NCBI GenBank assembly: GCA_022820485.1
Contig: JAJEFJ010000071.1
Coordinates: 62,001-126,000, forward strand
Length of the DNA: 64,000 nt
Direction: 5' to 3'
Origin: Candidatus Latescibacterota bacterium
GTDB lineage: Bacteria > Latescibacterota > UBA2968 > UBA8231
Shown here: positions 1-7,598 of the stretch, piece after piece
Position numbering within the stretch: position 1 is the first letter of the stretch
Layout of the letters: each line of letters starts with the position of its first letter
Position numbers and translations under genes: made by a program
The notes under the pieces: generated by a model
Seen by the model: the letters and a program-made list of their open reading frames with translations, nothing else
Databases searched by the model: none
What the model was told of the DNA's origin: nothing

Positions 1-18
1 TGAGCTGGGGCAAGGGAC

Positions 19-429
19 TCAATTCCGGCCTTCCCGCCGTCGGAAGAGAGACGACTTAAACTGCTCGGGGCAATGGGGTTGGAGCACGACGATTTCACAT
101 TGGGAAAAGGCTTCGTCCAAGCCCGCTGGCCTTCTTTGGTCGTAGCCGAGGGCAATAATGTCGGGCGCGATTTCGCCGACGATGCGCAAAAAGTTACACC
201 CCTCGTGGCCGAGGCGGACTTCGGTGACTTCGGGCAGCTTCTCCAGCGCGGCTTTGCGCTCCTGTTGGGATTGGTCGGGATAGTGCCCCTTGATGCGCCG
301 GACGTTCTCGTCGCGGGCGACCACGACGAACAGTTCGTCGCCTAACGCAGCCGCCTGCGCGATGAAAGAGCGGTGGCCTGGGTGCAGGTAATCAAAAGTG
401 CCGCAGCACAATACGCGAGTTTTATTCAT
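19..429 (-). CDS. Cytidylyltransferase-family nucleotidyltransferase (TagD/RibL-like)
   Basis: The 136-residue product is a small single-domain nucleotidyltransferase of the HxGH superfamily. The nucleotide-binding HPGH motif is at residues 16-19 after a CGTFDYLH strand, and a basic KSSLFRR stretch near residue 125 stands where the family has its second (ISSTxIR-like) motif. Such enzymes transfer CMP or AMP to a phosphorylated substrate such as glycerol-3-phosphate or FMN; the sequence alone does not settle which. The length is normal for TagD-type proteins. Its ATG overlaps the stop of the SPOR lipoprotein gene by 8 bases, so it is the last gene of a hemL-SPOR-cytidylyltransferase transcript. 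Confidence 0.85.
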   Translation of the reverse strand: MNKTRVLCCGTFDYLHPGHRSFIAQAAALGDELFVVVARDENVRRIKGHYPDQSQQERKAALEKLPEVTEVRLGHEGCNFLRIVGEIAPDIIALGYDQRRPAGLDEAFSQCEIVVLQPHCPEQFKSSLFRRREGRN

Positions 430-895
430 CGGCGCGCCGGGCTATCCAATAGTCGCCACCGCGATCCTTGGCAAAAATGCGGCCAAAGCGCTCGGCGTCG
501 GCGCGGTTGGCGAAATAGCCGATCCGCACCCGCACACCAGCATCGCTCTGCACACTATAGGCCGGATAGCCCTCGTCCTTTAATTCGCGCACCTTCAGAT
601 CGGCGTGTTTCTCGTCCCGATAGACGCCGACTTGAACGGTGAATTGGCCGTCGGGATCAAAAAATACGGGGCTAGCATCACTGGTATCCTCGGTATCGCT
701 ACTATCGCTGACGTCGCTGGCATCACTGGTATCGGCTGGTGTGGACATAGAGTCAGTCGGCGTTAAGATGACTATTTCGCTGCGGCCAGTGGGTTCGGAT
801 TCGGGGGCCTGTTCGGATTCGCGGACATCGCTGTCGGCGCATCCCCCGACCCAGAGGACTGTCCAAGCGAACATCCATAGCCGATTGGGATTCAC
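422..895 (-). CDS. SPOR-domain lipoprotein with acidic Ser/Asp linker
   Basis: A GTG at 895, five bases after the hemL stop, gives a 157-residue protein beginning with a lipoprotein signal (Arg5, hydrophobic run, lipobox WVGGC with Cys19). An ATG at 874 is an alternative start but would leave the signal without its positive charge. After the signal comes a low-complexity Asp/Ser/Thr linker (about residues 50-80, DxSD-type repeats) and then a C-terminal SPOR domain starting at GQFTVQVGVYRDE. SPOR domains bind septal peptidoglycan stripped of stem peptides, so an envelope role near the divider is inferred. No catalytic domain is visible. It lies between hemL and a nucleotidyltransferase gene. 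Confidence 0.82.
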   Translation of the reverse strand: MNPNRLWMFAWTVLWVGGCADSDVRESEQAPESEPTGRSEIVILTPTDSMSTPADTSDASDVSDSSDTEDTSDASPVFFDPDGQFTVQVGVYRDEKHADLKVRELKDEGYPAYSVQSDAGVRVRIGYFANRADAERFGRIFAKDRGGDYWIARRADE

Positions 896-900
896 CGCGC

Positions 901-2190
901 TCAATGTATAGCCTTGAGCGCGGCAAAGTGAATGCGGAGCGTTTCTTCGATATCCCCTTCTCCGTGGACGAGCGAGGGGAACATGCATTCGTATTGGGAG
1001 GGCGCTAGATAGAGGCCCTGCTCTAGGCAAGCCCAGAAATAGCGCTTAAAGCGCGCCAGATCAACCGTTTCGACGCTGGCAAAATCCACCACCGATTGCG
1101 ACGTAAAAAACATGCAGAGCATGGCACCGACCCGGTTTAGCGCGTAGTCCAAGCCCAGATTCCGCAGGTTGTCAGCCATGCCATCTGCCAAATCGGCGCA
1201 GCGGCTCTCCAGCGTTTCATAAACTCCAGGTTCGGACAGCATGGTCAGTTGTTCCAAACCTGCGGCCATGGCGAGCGGATTGCCCGATAAGGTGCCGGCC
1301 TGCGAGACCTTTAGGCCCAGCGGCGATACGTTTTCCATGATCTCCCGCTTGCCGCCGTATGCAGCGGCTGGCAAGCCGCCCCCGACGATCTTGCCCAAAC
1401 ACGTCAAATCGGGCATCACCCCATAGCGCTCTTGCGCCCCACCCGGACCGACGCGGAACCCGGTAATGACCTCGTCGAAGATGAGGACGATGCCCTCTTC
1501 GTCGGCTATTTGGCGCAGCGCGGGGAGGAAACCCTCGCGCGGCGGTACGGTTCCCATATTGCCGGCCACTGGCTCGACGATGATCGCGGCGATCTGGCCG
1601 CTATTCTCCCGCGCAGCCGTGCGCACGGCTGCCGCGTCGTTATACGGCAGCGTCAAGGTCGAATCCACCACGCTTTGCGGCACGCCTGGACTGGTGGGAA
1701 CCCCCAAGGTCAATGCCGAAGACCCAGCCTCGCTCAAGAAGCTGTCCCCATGCCCGTGCCAGCAACCCTCGAATTTGGCGATTTTGTCCCGGCCGGTATG
1801 GCCGCGGGCCAAGCGCACCGCCGCCATCGTCGCCTCGGTCCCCGAACTGACCATTCGCACCATCTCGATAGAGGGCACCATCTCCACAATGCGCTCGGCC
1901 AGTGCGATTTCTAGCTCAGTTGGGGCACCGAAACTGGTACCCTTGGCGCAGGCTTCCTGTACGGTTTGTACGACGCGGGGATGGGCATGGCCGAAAATGA
2001 GGGGGCCCCAAGAGCACACGTAGTCGATGTATTCGCGGCCATCGACATCAAAAATCCGCGCACCAGCCCCCCGGTCTATAAAGCGAGGGCCACCGCCCAC
2101 TGCGCCGAAAGCCCGCGCCGGACTGTTCACGCCTCCGGGAATGACCTGCTGTGCTTGGGCAAAGGCTGCTGCGGATCTAGGTGCTGACAT
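901..2190 (-). CDS. hemL: Glutamate-1-semialdehyde 2,1-aminomutase
   Basis: The 429-residue protein is a class-III PLP aminotransferase-fold enzyme that converts glutamate-1-semialdehyde to 5-aminolevulinate in the C5 haem pathway. Family features are visible throughout: the N-terminal PGGVNSPARAF, the SSGTEATMAAVRLARG cofactor-phosphate region, FDEVITGFRV, and the PLP-lysine motif LGKIVGGGLP. The length is normal. It heads a minus-strand operon with the SPOR lipoprotein gene five bases behind its stop. Its product serves haem synthesis, in keeping with the many c-type haems and the caa3 oxidase encoded later in the window. Confidence 0.97.
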   Translation of the reverse strand: MSAPRSAAAFAQAQQVIPGGVNSPARAFGAVGGGPRFIDRGAGARIFDVDGREYIDYVCSWGPLIFGHAHPRVVQTVQEACAKGTSFGAPTELEIALAERIVEMVPSIEMVRMVSSGTEATMAAVRLARGHTGRDKIAKFEGCWHGHGDSFLSEAGSSALTLGVPTSPGVPQSVVDSTLTLPYNDAAAVRTAARENSGQIAAIIVEPVAGNMGTVPPREGFLPALRQIADEEGIVLIFDEVITGFRVGPGGAQERYGVMPDLTCLGKIVGGGLPAAAYGGKREIMENVSPLGLKVSQAGTLSGNPLAMAAGLEQLTMLSEPGVYETLESRCADLADGMADNLRNLGLDYALNRVGAMLCMFFTSQSVVDFASVETVDLARFKRYFWACLEQGLYLAPSQYECMFPSLVHGEGDIEETLRIHFAALKAIH

Positions 2191-2308
2191 GAGTCCATCT
2201 CAGAAGCTGTTGACTTGAAAGAAGCGCATTCAATCCAATGAATATCTGACCAACTCGACCGATGCGCAATAATGGCAAGCCCCTACCCTGTTCTCTATCG
2301 GATCAGGG

Positions 2309-3286
2309 CTAGCTCCACTCCTCCACTTGTAAAAGTCCAGTATCTTCCTCTGCCAAACGCTCCAGAACGACCAGCCGATACGCCCGCCCGCGCTCATGCA
2401 TCTCCAAGTCGGCCAAGACTTCCAGAGGATAGTCTTCAGCCTCCAAAAGGGCGATGAAGAGATCAAAATCAGCCACTTGCACCACGGCGATTCCACCAGC
2501 GCGCAACACCCGCGCCAATTCGGCCAACTCAGCGGCAGGGTTTTCTCCGACTAAGCTGAACGCATAATCGAGGTACTCGCCCACAAAAGGCAGGTGATCC
2601 AGCGCGGCGATTAGGTGCGCTGGGATACCTACTAGCAGGCGCGGCGCAAACGCCTCTTGCAGTGCGACCAACTCGCGCGGGTCGAGGCGCGCCCATAGGA
2701 CGCAGGCCCCCGACTGCATGGCCACCAAGCGGGCCAAGCAATACGCCACGGCCGAATTCGGCGCTATGCCCTCCCCTAGCCGCAGTCCCAACAGGGCACG
2801 TCGTCCGGTCAGTTGCAAGTGAAGCCGCAGCAGATTCGGCCCGTTGCCTAGACGCAATCCGTGTTTGTCGCGCAACACTGCCGTCACGGACTCAATCAGT
2901 TCGGCCGCGTTGAATCGGTACCGGCCCCGCAGCGTCGCGCTCAGGGCGAAAGCGTGGGTATCAATCGCCGCAGACTGGACCTGCGCGAGGCTTTTGGCCG
3001 GCGTCAGATCGCAGCGGGCGATGCGTTTGCAGATGTATTCGAGGCCCGGTCGCCCTACCGTAACGCCGTGCATCTGACTAATTAAACCGGCGCACTGCAT
3101 GGCCGAGCGCAACTGTAGCAGCCGCCCCGGGCTGCGCTTGTACGTGAAGAAAATCTGCCCCACGCGCCCGCCCGGTTCGACATCGACCTGCTGCACCTCG
3201 GGCGCGTATTCGCGCAATTCGTCGAGTGCCACTGCCTCCAACCCGCTCGGCACCGAGATCCAATAGCGATATATCTTATCGGCCAC
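2309..3286 (-). CDS. THUMP-domain protein, degenerate methyltransferase homologue
   Basis: The 325-residue protein starts at a GTG sharing its G with the TAG stop of the preceding M16 gene. The N-terminal half resembles the THUMP/pre-methyltransferase region of RlmL/Trm14-type RNA methyltransferases (for example ATLRGRYRFNAAELIESV and LLRLHLQLTGRRALLGLRL). The C-terminal half should hold the SAM-binding Rossmann domain, but the usual motif I (DPFCGSGT-like) is replaced by ARLVAMQSGACVLWARLDPREL, and no NPPY/NPPFG catalytic motif is seen. The later VLRAGGIAVVQVADFD keeps the shape of a methyltransferase strand. I infer an RNA-binding protein that is an inactive or highly diverged methyltransferase. 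Confidence 0.6.
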   Translation of the reverse strand: MADKIYRYWISVPSGLEAVALDELREYAPEVQQVDVEPGGRVGQIFFTYKRSPGRLLQLRSAMQCAGLISQMHGVTVGRPGLEYICKRIARCDLTPAKSLAQVQSAAIDTHAFALSATLRGRYRFNAAELIESVTAVLRDKHGLRLGNGPNLLRLHLQLTGRRALLGLRLGEGIAPNSAVAYCLARLVAMQSGACVLWARLDPRELVALQEAFAPRLLVGIPAHLIAALDHLPFVGEYLDYAFSLVGENPAAELAELARVLRAGGIAVVQVADFDLFIALLEAEDYPLEVLADLEMHERGRAYRLVVLERLAEEDTGLLQVEEWS

Positions 3287-4620
3287 TATTCTGCGCGTCC
3301 GGTGGGTACAATCTGCATCGCGCTCTGGTGCGCCGGCGACAAACAGCTCTCCAGCACTTCGAGAATCTCACCGACCCCGACCTGCTCGTGGACGGCAAAA
3401 TAGACGCTAGGGGCCGCCCCACTAACCGCAGCAGAGCATAGCATATCGACCACATCCTCGGCTTGCTCCCACGCACGCAGCAGCAGGCCGTAGGCTTTGC
3501 GCTTGGCGCGGCCCAAGTCCGCGGCCACAACGCGCTCATCGAGACTGGCCAATGCGGCCCCTATTTCCTCACCCAATCGCTCACTCTGCTGGGTATATCC
3601 GCCCACTGTGCAAAAGCAAAACGTCGGCTCGGCATGGACCTCGGCTCCAAAGGCATCGCCGTCGATTAGGCCATCTTCGTAGTGCGCGGCAAAAAAATCG
3701 CTCGCCGGACCCAAGGCAATATCCAAGGCCAGTTCTAAGGCCAATTCTCGCAAGAGCAAGTCGCGGCCCGATTGACCCGCCTTGTCGTCGCCGAAAAACA
3801 GCAAGGTATAGGGCCGGCTGACCGGCAGGGACAAAGCCCCGCACGGCTGCGGAGTGGGCAATACCACTGGGCGTTCCACGCGGTCCCACGCGGAGCGCGG
3901 CCAGCTATACTTTAGCAAAGCAGATTCGACGGCCGCGTAAGTAGCCTCGACGTCGAAATCCCCGCACAAGTACAGCCCCATATATTCGGGCCGATAAAAT
4001 ACCTCGTGGCAACGAGTTAGCGTATCCTCGTCAATCTGCTCAATGCTCTCCCGCGTGCCGGCCATGTCCCACGCCAAGGGGCCGTGCTGGTACAGCCCTT
4101 CAAGGCCGTGCAGAAACCCGACCCACTCCGGGTCGTCGCAGCTTATCTGGATCTCGCGGTCAATAATCTCTCGCTCCTGGACAACGCCAGCCGGCAGGAT
4201 GTGCAGATCCAAGGCAAGCTCGAAGAGCAAATCTAGGTGGGCGGCAAAGTGCTCAATACACGTCAGAGAAAAGACGGTTGAAGTAAAACTGGTGCTGGCG
4301 TTTACGTCGCCGCCAAGGCGGCTGATTTGTTCGGTGATGTCGCCGTACGGTTTGGCAAAAAGGCGGTGTTCGAGAAAGTGCGCGGTGCCAGCGGGCGTGG
4401 TCTGTACCTCCCCGGAGTTGCGGGCGCGCAAATGCAGATCGACCGAACCGCAGTCTATGTACAGCACCGCTGCTTTTTGCCGACTGTCTGGCCGCGGCAC
4501 CGCCCATACATCGAGGCCTCCGCCTAAGCGACTGCGGTACACGACTTCCCCTAATAGCGCATCTGCAATCAAATTCTCACGTCCCGTGCAATAGAAAAGC
4601 CGTGTCCGCAGCAATGCCAT
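3286..4620 (-). CDS. M16 zinc metallopeptidase (YmfH-like)
   Basis: The 444-residue product is an M16 (insulinase/pitrilysin) family member. It has the inverted zinc motif HxxEH as HFLEH at residues 81-85, with a downstream glutamate in QEREIIDREI (149-156) as likely third ligand, so it should be the active partner of a pair. The length and two-domain organisation fit the YmfH/mitochondrial-processing-peptidase type. Its gene overlaps the end of the non-catalytic partner by 44 bases, and its stop is fused to the start of the THUMP gene, so the three form an operon. The substrate cannot be inferred. Confidence 0.85.
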   Translation of the reverse strand: MALLRTRLFYCTGRENLIADALLGEVVYRSRLGGGLDVWAVPRPDSRQKAAVLYIDCGSVDLHLRARNSGEVQTTPAGTAHFLEHRLFAKPYGDITEQISRLGGDVNASTSFTSTVFSLTCIEHFAAHLDLLFELALDLHILPAGVVQEREIIDREIQISCDDPEWVGFLHGLEGLYQHGPLAWDMAGTRESIEQIDEDTLTRCHEVFYRPEYMGLYLCGDFDVEATYAAVESALLKYSWPRSAWDRVERPVVLPTPQPCGALSLPVSRPYTLLFFGDDKAGQSGRDLLLRELALELALDIALGPASDFFAAHYEDGLIDGDAFGAEVHAEPTFCFCTVGGYTQQSERLGEEIGAALASLDERVVAADLGRAKRKAYGLLLRAWEQAEDVVDMLCSAAVSGAAPSVYFAVHEQVGVGEILEVLESCLSPAHQSAMQIVPTGRAE

Positions 4621-5842
4621 CGGCCACTCGGGTTAGCTCCTCGACGCTTACTTGCTCGATGCGCTGCCACAGCCCTTGCGGGGACTGGCTGCCCCCTGTC
4701 AGACCCTCTCGCAATTGATAGCGAAAAAAGCCCTCGCGGTCTTCGGCCAGCCCCAACAGTCTCGCCCGCAGCAAGCGCCGGGCTGCTTCGATTTCCCCGG
4801 GATCAAAGATCCCAGAGCGCAACGCTTGGAATTGTTCCTCGACCTTATCTCTGACCTCGCGGTAAGCGGAGGTTTCAATGCCCGCAGCCACGAAGAGTAG
4901 CCCGCTCAATGCCTCGATATGCGATGCGATATAGTAGCACAAGCCCTCCTCTTCGCGGAGGTGCTTAAACAGCCGCGATGGCCCATCGCCGCCGAGTATC
5001 AGGTTTAGCAGCGCCAAAGCCGGATAGTCATTTGTGCCGTTCGAGCCATAAGCAACTTGGGTGCGATAGCCCAACACCATTTTTGCCTCTCGCACCTCTT
5101 GACATTCAAAAATCTCGCGCCGCGGACCAGCAATGCGTGGAAGCTGGCGCTGGGGCTGACTTGCGGTGCGCTCCCAAGCAAAGAGCGACTCCATCAAGGG
5201 CTGAATCTGCTCCAAGCGCAGATCGCCGCTTACGAAAAGATCTAGGCGATCGGCCGCCGTCCGCTCGCAGTGGAAAGCCCACAGCTCGTCGGCCTGTACG
5301 GCGGCAAAGTCCCCGGGGTTGCCCAGCGGCGACAGGCCCATGGGTTCACCTCGGCACATCTCTTCGCTGCACCGCCTTTGTGCATAGCCCAGTTTGTCGT
5401 TAAAGCCATCGGCAATTTGCCGTGCAAGGCGGTATTTTTCTCGCTCTAGACAATCGCGCTGGAACCCGCTACCATCGCGCAGAACGTCGCGAAGGAAGGT
5501 CAGTCCACGCTCCAGTATTCCTTTCTCTCCAAGGAAGTTATCATCTATGACTTCCAGACATAAATGAATGAACTGATACTCCCCCAAGCGATCGACTTGC
5601 ACCGAGTAATGCGCCCCGTAGAGGTCGTCGATAAAGCGGTTGAGGCTCTGTACATCGGGCAGCTTGTGCGTGCCCCGCGCCAGCAGTCGGCTGCTCAGGG
5701 CCACGAGCGAATGTCGCGGCGCACACAGCGGCGTGCTCAGACACACATCCACCCGGATCGTCTTGTACAATCCAATGCTGTGCAGATGCAAATAAACGCC
5801 GTCCGCGAGTTGGACGCGGGTGAATTGACCTGCGGTGTGCAT
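4577..5842 (-). CDS. M16 peptidase homologue lacking the zinc motif (YmfF-like)
   Basis: Starting at the ATG at 5842, the protein has 421 residues. The longer open frame upstream runs antisense into trmJ and is rejected. The N-terminal M16 domain begins GVYLHLHSIGLYKTIRVDV and contains LNRFIDDLYGAHYSV, as in YmfF proteins, but lacks HxxEH. The C-terminal part (GGDGPSRLFKHLREEEGLCYYI) is typical of the second M16 domain. Catalytic and non-catalytic M16 subunits are often encoded side by side and form heterodimers, which is the likely arrangement with the next gene. It diverges from trmJ across only 40 bases. Confidence 0.83.
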   Translation of the reverse strand: MHTAGQFTRVQLADGVYLHLHSIGLYKTIRVDVCLSTPLCAPRHSLVALSSRLLARGTHKLPDVQSLNRFIDDLYGAHYSVQVDRLGEYQFIHLCLEVIDDNFLGEKGILERGLTFLRDVLRDGSGFQRDCLEREKYRLARQIADGFNDKLGYAQRRCSEEMCRGEPMGLSPLGNPGDFAAVQADELWAFHCERTAADRLDLFVSGDLRLEQIQPLMESLFAWERTASQPQRQLPRIAGPRREIFECQEVREAKMVLGYRTQVAYGSNGTNDYPALALLNLILGGDGPSRLFKHLREEEGLCYYIASHIEALSGLLFVAAGIETSAYREVRDKVEEQFQALRSGIFDPGEIEAARRLLRARLLGLAEDREGFFRYQLREGLTGGSQSPQGLWQRIEQVSVEELTRVADGIAADTAFLLHGT

Positions 5843-5882
5843 TGGCGCGCAGTATCCTTCTTGGTTTAGTTTGGCAAGCCGC

Positions 5883-6635
5883 ATGAATCCTCTCGACAAC
5901 ATCCGCGTCGTGCTCGTCGAGCCGGCGACGCCCGGCAATATCGGCGCTACGGCTCGCGTGCTCAAAACCACGGGCATAAGCCAGTTGGCCTTGGTCAATC
6001 CCGGGACGTGGGATACGCCGGAAGCGCGCGCCTTTGCCCACGGCGCGGGCGATATTCTAGACGGCAGCCAAGTCTTCCCCAACCTCGCCGCAGCCGTAGC
6101 CGATTGCCATATCGTCGTCGGCACGAGCCACCGGCAGGGCCGCTTCCGCACGGTTGATTCCGCGCCGCGCCCGCTGATTGCCCAGTTAGCCTCCCAAGTT
6201 CATCACTGCCGCATTGCCCTCGTGTTCGGACGCGAAAGGGACGGCTTATGGCACGAGGAACTGGCGCTCTGCCATCAGGTACTGAGATTCCCTACGGCCG
6301 TGGCCTATCCCTCCCTCAATCTCTCCCACGCCGTGCTCCTGTTGACCTATGGCCTGTATGCGGCCATGAGCGAAAAACCACCGGATCCGCCCGTGCAACT
6401 GGCCACGGCTGGCGAACGCGAGCGAATGTTGGCTCAGATCCTGCAAGCCCTTGCCGAGATAGAGTTTACCCCGTACAACAACAAGCCGGATCACTTCGGC
6501 CGCGTGCTGCGCCGCTTCTTCAACAAGGTCGATTTGGAAGTTCGCGATGTACGGGCGATTCAGACGATATGCGGCCAGATCCGCAAGTTCAGCCACCGCT
6601 ATCGCCGCAGTGCCGGGCGCACTGGGGCCGACTGA
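5883..6635 (+). CDS. trmJ: TrmJ-type tRNA/rRNA 2'-O-methyltransferase (SpoU/TrmH family)
   Basis: The ATG at 5883 gives a 250-residue SPOUT-class methyltransferase. The three SpoU motifs are present: motif 1 in [20 protein letters not shown], motif 2 in [12 protein letters not shown], and motif 3 in [17 protein letters not shown], which form the trefoil-knot SAM site. TrmJ methylates position 32 of some tRNAs; the exact target here is inferred from best resemblance. It is the only plus-strand gene in this stretch, diverging from the M16 pair, and its 3' end overlaps the 3' end of gmd by 37 bases. Confidence 0.88.
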   Translation: MNPLDNIRVVLVEPATPGNIGATARVLKTTGISQLALVNPGTWDTPEARAFAHGAGDILDGSQVFPNLAAAVADCHIVVGTSHRQGRFRTVDSAPRPLIAQLASQVHHCRIALVFGRERDGLWHEELALCHQVLRFPTAVAYPSLNLSHAVLLLTYGLYAAMSEKPPDPPVQLATAGERERMLAQILQALAEIEFTPYNNKPDHFGRVLRRFFNKVDLEVRDVRAIQTICGQIRKFSHRYRRSAGRTGAD

Positions 6636-7597
6636 TGGGCCACCTGTTCCAAGTCCCAGTCAACCATCTGCTGGACCATTTCCTCAAAGCCGACCTCGGG
6701 CTCCCAACCTAATTTTTCCCGCGCTTTAGTCGCATCGCCCAACAGGGTGTACACCTCTGCGGGGCGCAAAAAACGCTCATCCAGGACCACGTATTGCCGC
6801 CAGTCCAAGCCGGCGTGGGCAAAGGCGACCTCGCAGAATTCGCCGATGGTTCGGGAGGTGCCTGTGGCGACGACGTAATCGTCGGGTTCGTCCTGTTGGA
6901 GCATCATCCACATGGCCCGGACAAAGTCGCCGGCATAGCCCCAATCGCGGCGAGGACTTAAGTCGCCAAGGCGCAACTCTTGGTCCAGCCCGTGTTTAAT
7001 GCGGGCCACGCCATGCGTGATTTTGCGGGTGACGAATTCGCGCCCGCGGCGCGGCGACTCGTGATTGAAGAGAATGCCCGTGCAGGCGAACAGACCGTAG
7101 CTTTCGCGGTAGTTGATGGTGATCCAATGTGCGTAGAGCTTGGACACCCCGTAGGGCGAACGCGGATAGAAAGCCGTTTGCTCGTTCTGCGGCGATTCCT
7201 GTGCGTTGCCGAATAGCTCGCTGGTGCTGGCTTGGTAAAAGCGGATGTTCTCGTCGCAGGCGCGGATGGCTTCCAAAAGCCGCGTCACGCCCAAGCCGGT
7301 GATCTCGCCGGTCAACATGGGTTGCTCCCAAGAGACCGGTATAAAGGACTGGGCACCTAGATTGTACACTTCCTGCGGCCGTGCGGTCTGCAGCGCCGAA
7401 ATCAATGACTTCTGGTCCAACAGATCGCCGGAGATCAGCTCGATTTTGTCCTGCAAATGGCCGATCCGCTCGAAATTGACCGTGCTACTGCGGCGCACCA
7501 ACCCAAAAACCTCATAGCCCTTTTCCAGCAGCAATTCGGCCAAGTACGAACCGTCTTGGCCGGTAATGCCGGTGATTAAGGCGCACTTCTGGCTCAT
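6599..7597 (-). CDS. gmd: GDP-mannose 4,6-dehydratase
   Basis: The 332-residue protein is an extended short-chain dehydrogenase that turns GDP-mannose into GDP-4-keto-6-deoxymannose, the precursor of GDP-fucose and related sugars for surface polysaccharides. It shows the NADP-binding [12 protein letters not shown] at about residues 10-21, the catalytic STSELFG near 124-130, and the YxxxK pair Tyr149/Lys153 in YGVSK. The usual NHESPRRG and GNLxxxRDWG-type motif (here [15 protein letters not shown]) are also present. It sits one base beyond gcvP on the same strand without obvious pathway partners nearby. The tail overlaps trmJ convergently. Confidence 0.95.
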   Translation of the reverse strand: MSQKCALITGITGQDGSYLAELLLEKGYEVFGLVRRSSTVNFERIGHLQDKIELISGDLLDQKSLISALQTARPQEVYNLGAQSFIPVSWEQPMLTGEITGLGVTRLLEAIRACDENIRFYQASTSELFGNAQESPQNEQTAFYPRSPYGVSKLYAHWITINYRESYGLFACTGILFNHESPRRGREFVTRKITHGVARIKHGLDQELRLGDLSPRRDWGYAGDFVRAMWMMLQQDEPDDYVVATGTSRTIGEFCEVAFAHAGLDWRQYVVLDERFLRPAEVYTLLGDATKAREKLGWEPEVGFEEMVQQMVDWDLEQVAHQSAPVRPALRR

Positions 7598-7598
7598 T

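Noticed and set aside
1432..2023. Two overlapping plus-strand frames opposite hemL
   Set aside because: Both lie within the hemL gene, which is certain, and both have biased composition.
5843..6151. N-terminal extension of the YmfF-like gene over trmJ
   Set aside because: The extra 103 codons lie antisense to trmJ and show no M16 similarity.
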